Shown: positions 24,585 through 38,068, counted from the stretch's first letter. The stretch: 64,000 nt of DNA from Clarkia xantiana subsp. parviflora (GCA_036873135.1 JAPTYO010000008.1:23413001-23477000); one strand, 5' to 3'. Translations and numbers: made by a program. The notes: generated from the letters alone by a model not told the origin.

Positions 24585-25151
24585 TGTTGGATTACGGGGA
24601 CTTAATACTACGGAATGCTAAACGTGTACATGCAAGTAAACTAATTACGCAGCAGAATAATGTACACATACCTCAATAGCTTTCCTGTCCAAGAATGATG
24701 TGGAGGGAGTTCTGATCCTCCGGTCGGAACTCGTACAAGTTCTTCGTGAGAAGAAGTTCTACGCTCTATAAGCTCCACAGCAAATCCTCTGATCGATTCG
24801 GGACAAAACCTCAAACTGATTATAATGGTGCTGAAATATTCAACTAAGGGTGAGAGGGTTTCTCTCAAGTTCCTCAATAGAGGGACTTATGAACTACTTG
24901 ATGTGTAAAACCATTAGGAGACTCCCCTATATATAGGATTGGTGGAGTGGACAATAGTCCACTCCAACCAATGTGGTATAGGGTTCGGCCGAACCTATTA
25001 AAGGAGGGAGGCCCAATTTTGGGCCTCCCATGTCAATTAGGAATTGGGTCGAGCCCAATTAACCTAATGTGACATTTACCCAATTGCCTTAGGTAATATC
25101 CTTAATATTAACAGGCTACCATTTACAACGCCACGTCACCATATGCTAACA
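24585..25151 (-). repeat. 3' LTR of copia copy B
   Basis: 567 bp; minus strand TGTTAGCATATGG...AATCCAACA, followed at 25152-25161 by the purine tract GAGTGGTAGC. TATA element about 24928-24936. Very similar to 29919-30489 and clearly different from the A/D LTRs. Confidence 0.87.
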
Positions 25152-26277
25152 GCTACCACTCGTCGGAATGGGAGGGTGCCTGTTAATGTATTGTCATCCA
25201 ATAGCATCAAGATTTCAGTCTTCAGTTATCGTCTCCGTCTCGGAATACTTCATACGAGGTTTGTCGTGCGACCGGCGGATACAACGGGCATTGTGCTACT
25301 AATCTGTTAGGAGTATTGTAGCGCCCGCAGAACATTGATTCCATGTCGTAAATCAATCATGTTAAAAACAAAATATGTACCGCACTGTATCCTTGGTCAA
25401 CTGATAATTCTCCAATTGCCCAGTTTTCCACATATGAATACTTCTCCAGGGCATCCGTACAAGTGTTCACAACCTTCAACTAATATCCGGTTGGTGGCCA
25501 CCTAGTGAACACAAGATTCAGTGAATTATAGGTGAACATGACCATCCCCATTGCTTATACCTTTAGTCCAACTCAACCGGTTTCCAAGACGTGGTCACTT
25601 GGCCTTTTTCTTCTTCTCTACGCTCGTACGCCGGGAAGTGAACATTGAGCCAGACCTTAGGAATAAGTTCTGAGTCTGTGAGGATACTTTGGATGCCTCT
25701 TCATAAGACACCCAGGATCAATCCCACGCTCAAGGTGAAGAAATATGCGCCCTTTGAATCACAAGGGTTGTTGCTAGCACAACTGAGCATGACCCCATGG
25801 TCGAACATGGCACGCGCAGTATGGAGCACGTGTCGGTAGCACACCTGGACAAGCCAGGGATGGGATTTGTCAATCATGCTATCGCAGAATCTTTCATCTG
25901 GCCCTGAATTTGATTTTAATGATGGACAGAGTCAAACACGACGATTTTACAAAACGAAGATCAAGTCATGCTTTTAGGCGTGACAAAGTTATCGTTTCGT
26001 TTAACCAGGTTTATCCCCTGGTTCTTAGCCAATCTTGTTGTGGTAGAGGTCCCATTCTCCTACAAGATGACCATGCCTGTGTGACGAGGCATGGTTCACA
26101 TTCGACATAATTTTGGTGGAAGAATTTTACCTCTTCCTACGACTTAGTTTATAGACCGTAAAATCCGATGTTATTTATCAGCATGACGTCGATAGATCAT
26201 GTACTCAAAATTTGCAATTCTTTAATTAAAATATAACTTTCAATAATCAAAATATAATCACTGATATAAGCCACTTA

Positions 26278-28133
26278 TTAAAATCTACGCAATCCAGGCA
26301 GTTTTACGTGCTTTTTAAAAATCTCTCTGCGTAAAGGTTTAGTTAGTGGATCTGCCACCATTTCGTCAGTGGACAAGTATTCTAAAGTGATTATATTGTC
26401 TTCCACTACTGACTGTCGGAGAATACCTTTACAGGCTTTCTCATTTCGTCAGTGCCTAACAATGCAGTAAGAAGCCTTTTCAGCCAGACTGTTTCCTGTG
26501 CGTTTTGGAGAGGGCAACGAATTCCGATTCTATTGTAGACATCGCGACCCATGATTGCTTCTTGCTCGTCCATGAAATGGCGGCATTAGCAAGGAGGAAT
26601 ACCCCTCTGTGGTGGACTTACGATCATCCGGATCGCCACCATGGTCGGCGTCACTGAAACCGGTCAATTCTATCTTCCTGCCCTAATAGCACAGTACGTA
26701 GTCGGCAGTACCTGTATGACTCGCTTTACGGTCTTTAAAAGTTGATAGCTAAAGCATGATTGGAATCTTGCTACTAGGCCCACAACGTAACAGATGTCCT
26801 GACGAGTGGAGCATGGCATACATTAAGCTTCCTACCATGCTCAAATACTCGCCACTCTTCATCTGTTCACGCTCCTGCAGGTTCTTCGGGCCATCACGCT
26901 TTAACAGCGCGCACCCGAGTACAACCGGCGTATCCACGGGTTTAGAATTCAGAATTCTGAATCTATTTAACAATTTATTGATATGAGATTCTTGAGATAG
27001 ACACAATCTTTGGGCGGCACTATCTCTGGCGATTTTAATGCCTAAGATGTACGTAGCCTCTCCCATGTCTTTCATCTCGAATAATGATGCCAACCAGGAC
27101 TTTGATTGTTTCATAAAACTCACATCGTTTTCAGCAATGAGTAGGTCATCCACGTATAAGGTTAAGATGACGTACTTAGACCCGGAGGTCTTAGTTTATA
27201 CGCAGGGATCCTCATGGAGGTTCACAAATCTGTTTCCAACGATTTCCTCGTGGATCCTGCGATACTATTGCCGAGACGATTGTTTAAGACCATGGATAGA
27301 TCATTGGAGTTTGAAAACTTTTACGTTCTTTACCAGGAATAATGAAACCCTCTGGCTGCTCCATAAAGATCTCATCCTCCAGGTTTCCGTGGAGAAATGC
27401 GGTCTTAACATCCATTTAATGCAGGCTCGTGATCGAGGCTTGCAATAAGGGCAATGATGGCCCTGGCTGTGGTGTAACGCACAGTCGGTGAGTTTGTTTC
27501 ATCAACGTCAACTCCGTGAATTTGGGTATATCCTTTCGCAACTAGTCGGACTTTGTATCGCTCGAGTTCTCCATCAGCAGTGAGTTTGAGTTTCAAGACC
27601 CACTTTGCCCCTATAACTCTGCGTTTAGCAGGTAAATCAACCAAAGACCAAACTGAATTGGCTTTCATTGAGGCAATCTCTTCCTCCATTTCTTTCCTCC
27701 ATTCCTTTTCTTGAGGTCCTTCCATCGCTTGCTTAACCGTTACCGGTTCGTCAACAGACGTTAGAGTGAGAATCTCACCCCTTTTGATAGGATACTTCTT
27801 GGGAGAAGTTCGTTGCCTTTGACTACGTCTAGGCTCGTTAATCCCATCTTGAGTCTGATCGATACTCTCACTCAGAATAATGCTTCTTATCGGAGCATCA
27901 CTCTCACTGGGAATAATGGCAGTGCTGGAACCTTGACTAACAACTTTCCTTGGACGTCCTCTTGGTCTCGAGATTCTACCTCCGAGATTAATTCCTTGAT
28001 CACTAGGATCTGGAACCAAGTTGGTCGTACCACTCCCACTGGGAACAATGGGTAGTTGTGTCATTATTGGATTTTCATCCAACGGTTCAGCGACGTGATT
28101 ATCAGGTTTCAACTTGATTCGCATTAGCAACAT
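26278..28133 (-). pseudogene. Copia copy B, RT/RNase H, best preserved minus-strand copy
   Basis: 28133-27405 is an open frame of 242 codons. It holds a hydrophilic linker with GRPRK and RRSQRQRTSPKK, then the start of RVT_2 (WRKEMEEEIASMKAN, VIGAKWVLKLKLTADGE, RLVAKGYTQ). After a frame break it continues at 27153-26749 with DDLLIAENDV, ILGIKIARD, SGEYLSMVGSLMYAM. RNase H is shortened near 26400 by a deletion and ends near 26278 (EDNIITLEYL). The catalytic YVDD pair survives only in part. No gag or integrase frame precedes it. Confidence 0.82.
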
Positions 28134-28154
28134 TAGTGATTTGATTGTGGGGGG

Positions 28155-28235
28155 GAGTGAGCCCTCCCACTGGATTTACTATGATAATGTTTCCATCATC
28201 ATTTACCTTGTCATTCACTTGTGCTGTGTGTGTGT

Positions 28236-28274
<39 letters not shown>

Positions 28275-28340
28275 GTAAGCCCTCCCACTGGATTTACTAT
28301 GATAATGTTTCCATCATCATTTACCATGTCATTCACTTGT
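28155..28340. repeat. Duplicated 65-bp segment around a 38-base G run
   Basis: 28236-28273 is uninterrupted G, led in by TGTGTGTGTG. The sequence GAGCCCTCCCACTGGATTTA and its continuation occur at about 28157 and, near-identical, at 28277. Copy C carries the complementary form (13 C then an AC run, 34648-34680). Confidence 0.85.
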
Positions 28341-29918
28341 GCTGTTTCAAATCTCCCACTCGAAGTAAGTGGGACCTGGAATCATCGTCATCCTTTCCAG
28401 TTCGATCAAGACTTCGTCTGTTTCTAAGCGTTGGAATTTCGTCCTCAAGCTTTGTAATGTTACATGTTCGACCACGGCCTCATAATTTAAGCTAATTAAA
28501 CATGTATCACTCGAGATTAGTCTGTACTATTTTATCCAAATACTTGTTTAATGCACAAATTAATGTCGCAAGCTGACAAGGTGCAACCCTTATCATTCCT
28601 TTTAGCTAATTATGGTAGCGTGTTCAACCGATTATTCAGAACATAGTATTACTTTTATGTGAGTCAACTGATTTTCATCCCATAGGGAACGTAGTTGTTG
28701 AACTCTAACATTATGTAATTTTAAACTATGCTTCTTGAATTGTTTTTATTGAAATGAATGTCCAGCCAGACTTATCGTTCAAGGCTTATAATGGGAGAGT
28801 CATTTTACTGAATACTTTCTTTCGTTTGTCAACTCATTCAGAAACTTATCCACCTCTTGAGCTATTCATTTAGGCTTTCGCCTATGTGATAGTTGATATT
28901 ATACAAGTTCGTGGTAGCTTTTGAAGCATACCTCTAACTTTCGTATAAGTAATCAATGAGTTATTCCATAAATGGTCATAAACGAAAATTCAACATTCAT
29001 TCATTAAAACATTTCATTATTAAATTTGTACTTTGAAACAATGTGTTCCGTCTTTCGAGGTACACTTGCGCATGGCGCCTTAAAACCAGTTTTATCCCGT
29101 GGTTTTAAATCGTTTCGTTTCCAAATTCAAATCAATTTAATCCAATTGGTTTCGAACATGTTCAATCATTACAGAAAATTACATTCAATGGAGTACTAAC
29201 AAATAAGAAATACTAAATATTTCGATTTAGCTACGCAATCGATGGGTTTATTCAGTTCAGTTGTCCTGACTGTGATGATGCAGTATGTGAATCGTTTCGT
29301 TTTATTCGACCGCTTTTACCTGGCCGAAATTTTGGTTCTAAACCGTAGGTACGTTATTTGTATTTTCGTTTCGGATCGTTCTCGTTTAATCGAGACGTTT
29401 AATTGATAAGCAAATTGAGCTTCAAATCGAGCAACAATTACTTTATTCAATAACTCTGAATCTCAAAATAACCAAAATTTTAGTAACGAACAACGAACGA
29501 TAAATGACAATGGTATAGTTCTTGATCTGAAGTTCGAATATCTGATCCATGATTGTCGCGCATATAGTCAAGTACTTTGAGTCATGTTGAACATCTCATA
29601 TGAGAGAATTCACGAGTGAATCACTTCAAATGATCTGTGTCCGTATAAAACATTTTACAGCTTCATACACATGACCTACGAGGCGTATTTGAGACGCACT
29701 TTATCAACAAGGTTTAATCCACCGGATTATCGTATAGGACCTATTCGGTCCAGTTCTCTTCTTGCTATGCGGATAATGGTTCACTTCTTTCGAACTCACT
29801 ATGGTGAGCAGATAAGGTCTCCCTTTCACTGTTATGGTTACTGTACTTGATTAGTCTCAAGGTTATTAAGTCCTGTCAATATCAGACAACCATATACATC
29901 ATTTCCATGTTGACCTTT

Positions 29919-30489
29919 TTAGCATATGGTGACGTGGCGCCGTAAATGGTAGCCCGTTAATATTAAGGATATTACCTAAGACAATTGGGTAAATGTCACA
30001 TTAGGTTAATTGGGCTCGACCCAATTCCTAATTGACATGGGAGGCCCAAAATTGGGTCTCCCTCCTTTAATAGGTTCGGCCGAACCCTATACCACATCGG
30101 TTGGACTGGACTTTTGTCCACTCCACCAATCCTATATATAGGGGAGTCTCCTAAGGGGTTTTACACATCAAGTAATTCATAAGTCCCTCCATTGAGGAAC
30201 TTGAGAGAAACCCTCTCACCCTTAGTTGAATATTTCGGCACCATCATAATCAGTCCGAGGTTCTGTCCCGTTGAAGAATCGATCAGAGGATTTGCTGTGG
30301 AGCTTATACCGCGTAGGAATTCTTCTCACGAAGAACTTGTACGGGTTCCGGCTGGAGGATCAGAACTCCCTCCACATCGCTCTTGGACAGGAAAGCTATT
30401 GAGGTATGTGTACATTATTCCGCTCGTAATTAGTATACTTGCATGTACACGTTTAGCATTCCGTAGTATTACGTCCCCGTAATCCAACA
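29919..30489 (+). repeat. 5' LTR of copia copy C
   Basis: About 571 bp, plus strand, ending AATCCAACA. The expected TG at its start is altered to TT at the junction with copy B. TATA element at about 30132-30140. Confidence 0.85.
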
Positions 30490-30490
30490 G

Positions 30491-30502
30491 TGGTATCAGA
30501 GC
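30491..30502 (+). other. Primer binding site of copia copy C
   Basis: Perfect TGGTATCAGAGC, complementary to the 3' end region of plant initiator Met-tRNA, one base after the LTR. Confidence 0.9.
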
Positions 30503-31097
30503 CTGTGTTAGGAGTTCTTAAAATTTTGATAAACTGATGTTCTTGAGTTTTAATTATGAACACCGAAATTTTCATAAGTAATCAAAAAAATTTGAACAAA
30601 ATTTCATGTTTTTTATCTTTTAAAACTTAAAAATTTCAGATTTTACATGTTTTATAGATCAATGCCGATAATTTGAGTTTGATGTTCATAATCTACAAGA
30701 ACACGATGAGTTTTATCAAGAACAATTTTTGGATTCATGATCATAATAGTGTTTGATCTTAAAATTTGATAATTTTTCCAATTATAGGTGTTTGTGCCGA
30801 AAACCCTAGTAATTAATTAGGTAAATTTTTAATTTCTTAGGGTGCAAGTTAGATAATTTCGGCCGGCCTAATGTAGATATATTATTACCATATTTTAATT
30901 TTATTAAAGGAAACAATATATCTATAAATTGGAAAGATAAGGAAAAGATTCACAATATATAGTAAAATATATAAACTATCAATATATTTAGCTAAAAGAT
31001 AGGGATAAAGATATATTGATAGGATTTAGTTACTTAAAAAGATTGAGAAAATATATTGTCTATATATTATATCCCTAAATATATATTTGACAATAAT

Positions 31098-31098
<1 letters not shown>

Positions 31099-31140
<42 letters not shown>
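31099..31140. repeat. AT/GT compound microsatellite
   Basis: A TA run followed by about 15 GT units in the leader of copy C. Confidence 0.9.
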
Positions 31141-31142
<2 letters not shown>

Positions 31143-34100
31143 TTATATTTATATTGTTGATTGATTTACATCTTAAAGATAGGATCTTGACAATATTTAT
31201 ATATATTATTAATAATGTATGTGCCGATTTTATGTATATATTAGCAATGTTGGAAATTATTTTGCATAATTAATATTTCTTGTGGGCTAAGTAAAGTTTT
31301 TGGTGGATTTTAAAACTCTATTTAGTCCAGAGCAGTATTTTGGCCGAACCCACTAGCGTTTATGGGCCAATCCAATTTGCATTAATGGAGCGGGTTAAAC
31401 CAATCCGGGTTTTCTTAATCGGACCGACCTAGATGGGTAGGGTTGGACCTAGGTAACTAAGTGAATCTAAACAGGACCGGTTTTGAGTGGTGAACCGAAC
31501 CACAATCTTATTTTATTGAACTGTTTCAGACCAAATCAGAATTTTAAATCGGACCGACCTGAACCAGATTTTAAATGGACCGAACTAAACTTTTAAAAAA
31601 ATTTGAAATTTTAAAATGTTCAATAAAATAGGATATCAAATTTTAAATCCAAAATGTTTTCGAACTTTAAATATTAACCTAAACAGTGTTCTTAGAGTTT
31701 GTGTTTTTTACACATTTTCAGTTAAAACCCTAATGCCTAGTTACGATTATGGGTATGGATCTCAGAAATGCATATTTTTGGGACTGGATTAAATTAGTGG
31801 GCTAAATTGCAATTGTTTACTTTCTGCAACATATATTAGAAATGTCGTCTTGACTTCGTCAAGCTAGCTGAATAATATATTGCGAGCATTGAGCTATGGG
31901 TTTTAAATATATGGTTTGCGGCTTTGCGCAATAGGATAGACATGCTATGCTGATTGTAAGTGCCTAGAATACATGTCTAGAAATTTGCATGATTGATTGT
32001 AAGCATGAATTGCAAATCAGTCCCTAATATTTTAAAGGAATTTAAAACGAAAATCCAGTCGCCAACTATGCATGTTTATGGAAGTTTCATGTTTGACACG
32101 TATGTTAGGATGTTGAGGATGTAATAGCATGTGATAGTTTACTTGATAGTAGAATTATATATGCTAGTATGATTTCCTCGGAACATTAGACGCATGACGC
32201 GTATGCATGATGTTTGGTTTGGCCGATTTTAATGGCATGCTGTGATAATTTGCTAAGTGTAGTAGAATTATATATGCATGCGTAAATTGTCGGATATTTT
32301 CTAAATCCAAAAGGGCCTTGGGAAAGCCAAGATCGGGTATACATATTTTTCAAAATATTGTTGTTCGGTAAATTGCAATATAATAACCGTTTTCAAAAGA
32401 CTGATTTATTTGATTGAACACGACGGTAGTGTGAACTCTTTCACGGACCCCCTTCCTCGGTTTACTGGCGGCCGGTTTGGTCTAGATGACTGAATAATCA
32501 CTATTTGTCGTATTCCATCTTAATAGATAATCTGATGTTTGCAATTCTTTTTTAAAATGTTATTGTCTTCCTAGTTTGCATAATCATCAATGTGTGAGTT
32601 GGCTGAATTAGTGAGATTCGATATTACTCGCAATCTTGATGATATTAATTATGATGAATAAAATTGGAGTGTGTGTTGAACTCTCTACTACGATTTCGAA
32701 AAGTGGAGAAGACAACTACATATGAATATAGTAATCCGTATGATTTTGACAATGAGAAATGAATGTGACAATTTGTTTCCCCAAGAATTGGAGTATGTTC
32801 TTTGATGATCTGAACGCATTTATGGTGATACAATCGACCTTGGTAAAAAGAGGTTGAAGAAGACTTCAATTGAAACCAACAATGTTAAAGCTCAGTATTC
32901 CTTCGCATCCGCCACGGTGGAAGCAAGGATGCAAACGCTAAAAATGTTTCGGTTGAATGTGATGGTCTTCTCTCTTTTCATGGATGTTGGTGTAAAACCC
33001 GCATCGGATCTTCAGGATGAAAGGTCAACATGGAAAAGATGTATATGGTTGTCTGATATTGACAGGATTCAATAACCTTGAGCCTAATCAAGTAGAGTAA
33101 CCACAACAGTGAAAGGGAAACCTTATCTTCTCACCATAGTAAGTTCGAAAGAAGTGAACCATGATCCGCATAGCAAGAAGAGAACTGGACCAAATAGGTC
33201 ATATACGATAATCTGGTGGGTTAAACCCCGTTGATAAAGTGCATCTCAAATACGCCTCGTAAGTCATGTGTATGAAGCTGTAAAATGTTTTATACGGACA
33301 CATATCATTTGAAGTGATTCACTCGTGAATTTACTCAGATGAGTTGTTCAACATGACTCAAAGTTCTCGACTATATGCGCGACAATCATGGATCAAATAC
33401 GCAAACTTCAGATCAAGAACTATACCATTGTTATTTATCATTCGTTGATCGTTACTAAAATTTTGGTTATTTTGGGATTCGGAGTTATTGAATAAATTAA
33501 TTGATGCTCGATTCGAAGCTCAATTTTCTTATCAATTTAACGTCTCGGTTAAATGAGAACGATCCGAAACGAAAATACAAACCTACGGGTTAAAAACCAA
33601 AATTTCGGTCTTGTAAAAGTAGTCGAATAAAACGAACGATTCACATACTTCGTCATCTCAGTCGGGACAACTGAACTGAACATACCCGTCGATTGTGTAG
33701 CTAGATCGAAAGATTTAGTATTTCTTATTTGTTAGTACTCCATTGAATGTAATTTCCGTAATGATTAACATGTGCGAAACCGATTGGATTAAACTGATTT
33801 GAATTTGGAAACGAAACGATTTAAGCCACGGGATAAAACTGGTTTTAGGCACCGAGCGCGCGTGTACCTCGAGAGACGGAACACATCGTTTAAAAGTACG
33901 AATTTAATGATGAAATGTTTTAATGAAGGAATGCTGAATTTTCGTTTGTGACCGTTTTGGAATAACTCATTGATTACTTATACAAGAGTGAGAGGTACGC
34001 TTCAAAAGCTACCACGAGCTAGTATAGTAATAACTACCGCATAGGCGAAAGCTCAATGCATAGTTCAAGAGGTGGATAAGTCTATGAATAAGTTAACGAA

Positions 34101-34564
34101 CAAAAGGAAGTAGTCAGTAAGATGACTCTCCCACTATACGCCTTGAACGATAAGTCTGGCTAAACATTCATTTCAATAAAACAAAGAGACATAGTTTAAA
34201 ATTACACAATGTCATAATTCAACAATTACATTCCCAACGGGATGAAAAATAGTTGACTCACATGACTGTAATACTATGTTCCAAATAATCGGTTGAACAC
34301 GCTGCCATAATTAGCTAAAAGGAATGATCAGGGTTACACCTTGTCAGCATGCGACATTAATTTGCGCATTAAACAAGTATTTGGATAAAAGAGTACCACT
34401 ACTCTCGAGCAATACATGTTTAAATTAGCTTGAATTATGGTGACGTGGTCGAACATGTAACATTACAAAACTTGAGGATGAAATTCAAACGCTTAGAAAC
34501 AGACGAAGTCTTTATCGAAATGGAACAGGATGACGATGATTCCAGGTCACACTTACTTCAAGTG

Positions 34565-36653
34565 GGAGATTTGACACGGCACAAGTGAATGACATGGTAA
34601 ATGATGATGGATACATTATCATAGTAAATCCAGTGGGAGGGCTCACTCCCCCCCCCCCCCACACACACACACACACACACTAAAATCACTAATGTTGCTA
34701 ATGCGAATCAAGTTGAACCTGATAATCACGTCGCTGAACCGTTGGATGAAAAATCAATAATGACACAACTACCCATTGTTCCCAGTGGGAGTGGAACGAC
34801 CAACTTGGTTCCAGGTCCTAGGGACCAATGAATTAATCTCGGAGGTAGAATCCCGAGACCAAGAGGACGTCCAAGTAAAGTTACTGGTCAAGGTTCCAGC
34901 ACTGCCATTATTCCCAGTGGGATTAATGCTCTGATAAGAAGCATTATTCCGAGTGGGAGTATCGATCAGACTCAAGATGGTATTAACATGCCTAGACGTA
35001 GTCACAGGCAACGAACTTCTCCCAAGAAGTATCCTATTGAAGGGGTGAGATTCTCACTTTAACGTCTGTTGACGAACCGGTAACTGCTAAGCAAGCAATG
35101 GAAGGGACTTAAGCGAAGAAATGGAGGAAAGCAATGGAGGAAAGCAATGGAGGAAGAGATCGCCTCAATGAAAGCCAATTCGGTTTGGTCTTTAGTTGAT
35201 TACCTGATAAACGCAGAGCTATAGGGGCAAAGTGGGTCTTGAAACTCAAACTCACTGCTGATGGAGAAGTCGAGCAATATAAAGCCCGACTAGTTGCGAA
35301 AAGATATACCCAGCTACATGGAGTGGACTTCGATGAAACTTACTCACCGACTGTGCGTTACACCACGGTCAGGGCCATCCATGCCCTTGTTGCATGCCTC
35401 GATCTAGAGCTGCACCAAATGGATGTTAAGACCGCATTCCTCCACGGAAACCTGGAGGAAGAGATCTATATGGAACAACCGGAGGGTTTCATTACTCCTG
35501 GCAACGAACGTAAAGTTTGTAAACTCCAAAGATCTATTTACGGTCTTAAACAATCGTCTCGGCAATGGTATCGCAAGTTCCACAAGGAAATCGTTGGAAA
35601 CGGATTCATGAATCTCCATGAGGATCCCTGCGTATACACTAAGACCTCCGGGTCCAAGTATGTCATATTAACCTTATACGTGGATGACATACTCATTGAT
35701 GCAAACGATGTGAGTTTCACCAAACAGTCAAAGTCCTGGTTGGCATCAGTATTCGAGATGAAAGACATGGAGAGGCTATGTACATCTTAGGCATTAAAAT
35801 CGCTAGAGATTGTGCCGCCCGGAGATTGTGTCTATCTCAATAATCTTATATCAATAAACTGTTAAAGAGATTCAGAATGCTGAATGCCAAACCCGTGGAG
35901 ACGCCGGTTGTACTCGAGTGCGCGCTGTCAAAGCGTGTTGGCCCGAAGAACCTGCAGGAGCATGAACAGATGAAGAGTGGTGAGTATTTGAGCATGGTAG
36001 GAAGCTTAATGTACGCCATGCTCTGCACTCGTCCAGACATCTGTTACGCTATGGGCCTAGTAGTAAGATTCCAATCAGACCCTAGCTACCAATATTTAAA
36101 AGGCCATAAAACGAATCGTATGTTATCTGAAAGGTACTGCCGACTACGTACTATGCTATGAGGGCAGGAAGATAGAATTGACCGGTTTTCAGTGAGGCCG
36201 ACCATGGTGGCGATCCGGATGATCATAAGTCCACCACGGGAGGGGTATTCCTCGTTGCTAATTCCGTCATTTCATGGACGAGCAAGAAGCAATCATGTGT
36301 CGCGCTGTCTACGATGGAATCGAAATTCATTGCCCTCTCCAAAAATGCTACAGGAAGCGGTCTGGCTGAAAAGGCTTCTTACTGCACTGCTAGGCACTGA
36401 CAAAGAGAGTGAGCCTGTGAAGATATACTCCGATAGTCAGGCTGCCATAACGGCAGCCAAGAATCCAAAGTACCATAGTAGGACTAAGCACATTAATGTA
36501 AAATATAATCATGCTAAATCTATAGTGGAAGACAATATAATCACTTTAGAATACTTGCCTACTGACGATATGGTGACGGACCCACTGACTAAACCTTTAC
36601 GCAGAGAGATTTTTGAAAAGCACGTAAAACTGCTTGGATTACGTAGGTTTTAA
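34565..36653 (+). pseudogene. Copia copy C, RT/RNase H remnant
   Basis: The linker (VNDMVNDDG, INPTGNN-like repeats) is followed by RVT_2 in an open frame at 35239-35790: KLKLTADGEVEQYKARLVAK, MDVKTAFLHGNLEEEIYMEQ, KLQRSIYGLKQSSRQWY and the catalytic YVDDILI (35677 onward). A frameshift near 35770 ends it. The rest continues at 35877 (KNLQEHEQMKSGEYLSMVGS) and 36192-36653, an RNase H end with KIYSDSQAAI and KNPKYHSRTKHI. The upstream 2 kb has no capsid, protease or integrase frame. It is inactive through several frame breaks. Confidence 0.85.
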
Positions 36654-37163
36654 TGAGTGGCTTGTATCAGTGATATCAGTTTGATTATTGAAAGTTATAT
36701 TTTGATTGAATTGCAAATTTTGAGTACATGATTTATCGACGTCATGCTAATTAACAACATCGGATTTTACGGCCTATAAACTAAGTCGTAGGAGGATGTA
36801 AAAGTCTTCCGATAAAATTATGTCGAATGTGGGTCTTGCCTCGTCACACAGGAACGGTTGTCTTGTAGGTGAGGGGGACCTTTACCGTAACAAGATCGGC
36901 TGAGAACCAGGGGGATAAACCTGGTTATACGAAACGATCACTTAGTCTCGGTAAAACGCGACTTGACCTTCGTTTTGTAAATCGCCGTGATGGACCTTGT
37001 TCATCAAATTACCACATTCATGGTCAGATGAAATATTCTGCGGTAGCATTATTGACATATCCAAACCCTGGCTAGTTCAGGTATGCTATCGACGCGTGCT
37101 TCATACTGCGCGTGCCACGTTCGACCACTGGGTCATGCTCGGTTGTGCTAGCTAGGATCCTGA

Positions 37164-37470
37164 AATTTGTTTGCTTGTAAATTCATTAAAATTTCGGCAC
37201 AAACACCAAATTGGAAACAAGTTGTCAAATTTCAAGATCAAATTTTAATAAGATCTACAATCCAGTGTTTGATTTTGATAAAAGTCATATTGTTCTTGAA
37301 GATCATGAACATCAAATTAACTAAGAACATCATGAAAATTTCGGTTTCACCAACAACCCAAAAAAAATCGAAAATTTAAAATTTTCTTTTAAATTTTCGG
37401 TTTCAATTTAAAATTTTAAGAACACCAATTTATCAAAATCATGAACTCCTAACACAAGCTCTGATACCAC
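37164..37470 (-). mobile_element. Copia fragment D, leader next to its 5' LTR
   Basis: Matches the leader of copy A at about 24280-24563 in the same minus orientation. It includes primer site TGGTATCAGAGC (37469-37458). It may be the other end of the outer copy at 1-13573. Confidence 0.75.
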
Positions 37471-38068
37471 TGATAGATTACAGGGAGTAATCACTACGAA
37501 TACTAAATCATGGTACATGCTAGTAATTGAAATTACGCAGCGGAAGATTCGCACATACCTCAAACGATGTCCGTCGTCCCAAGATCCTTCCTGCAGGGAG
37601 TTCACGATCCTCCGGTCGGCACCCGTAGATGTTCTGGTTAAGGAAGTCCTACGTGGTATGTTCTCCACAGCAAAGCCTCTGATCGGTTCTTGGCAGGGGA
37701 CAGATCTCTGGAGTGTTTGCTCGAAGGCAAATTGGCACACCTTTTAGTGAGGAGTGGTTCGTCCGAAACTATGGTGTTCTTGGGGAGAATTTTCTCTCAA
37801 AACACCACTTAAAGGGAATTGTGATTCTCCCTAATAAAACCCCTAACTTCCCATATATATAGGAGGAGTAAAGTAGACAAAAGTCCACTTTACCACCTCC
37901 TAGGGTTTCGGCCGGCCACATGTATAGGGAGGCTCAATTTTGGGCCTCTCATGTCAATTGTGATTTAGGTCTAACCCAATTCCCTAATATGACATTTACC
38001 CAATTAACTTAGGTATCATATACATATAACAGGCTTCCATTTACGGCGCTCATCACCATATGCTTACA
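37471..38068 (-). repeat. 5' LTR of copia fragment D, right border of the retrotransposon nest
   Basis: 598 bp, minus strand TGTAAGCATATGG...AATCTATCA, belonging to the LTR subfamily at 16730-17330. TATA element at about 37853-37861. Beyond 38068 the sequence is no longer of this family. Confidence 0.85.

Larger units (their letters stand above)
25152..29918 (-). mobile_element. Copia copy B, 3' part of the internal region
   Basis: Contains, from high to low coordinates, the family-specific 2-kb part (29918-28330), RT/RNase H (28133-26278) and the 3' untranslated part. Its leader, primer site and 5' LTR are missing: at 29918 it is joined head-to-head to the 5' LTR of copy C on the other strand. 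Confidence 0.78.
30490..37163 (+). mobile_element. Copia copy C, internal region, 3' LTR missing
   Basis: Plus-strand copy: primer site, AT-rich leader to about 32400, the non-coding 2-kb part to about 34560, RT/RNase H to 36653, and part of the 3' untranslated region. It ends at about 37163, several hundred bases before the 3' LTR would start, and abuts the minus-strand fragment D. Confidence 0.8.

Noticed and set aside
28145..28495. Poly-Gly coding ORFs
   Set aside because: They result from the G run in non-coding copia sequence.
30491..30502. tRNA-like sequence
   Set aside because: Only a 12-base primer binding site next to an LTR; no tRNA cloverleaf follows. Same for 24551-24562 and 37458-37469.
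1..38068. An integrated pararetrovirus or other plant virus
   Set aside because: No movement or coat protein motifs; LTRs, purine tracts and Met-tRNA primer sites fit retrotransposons.
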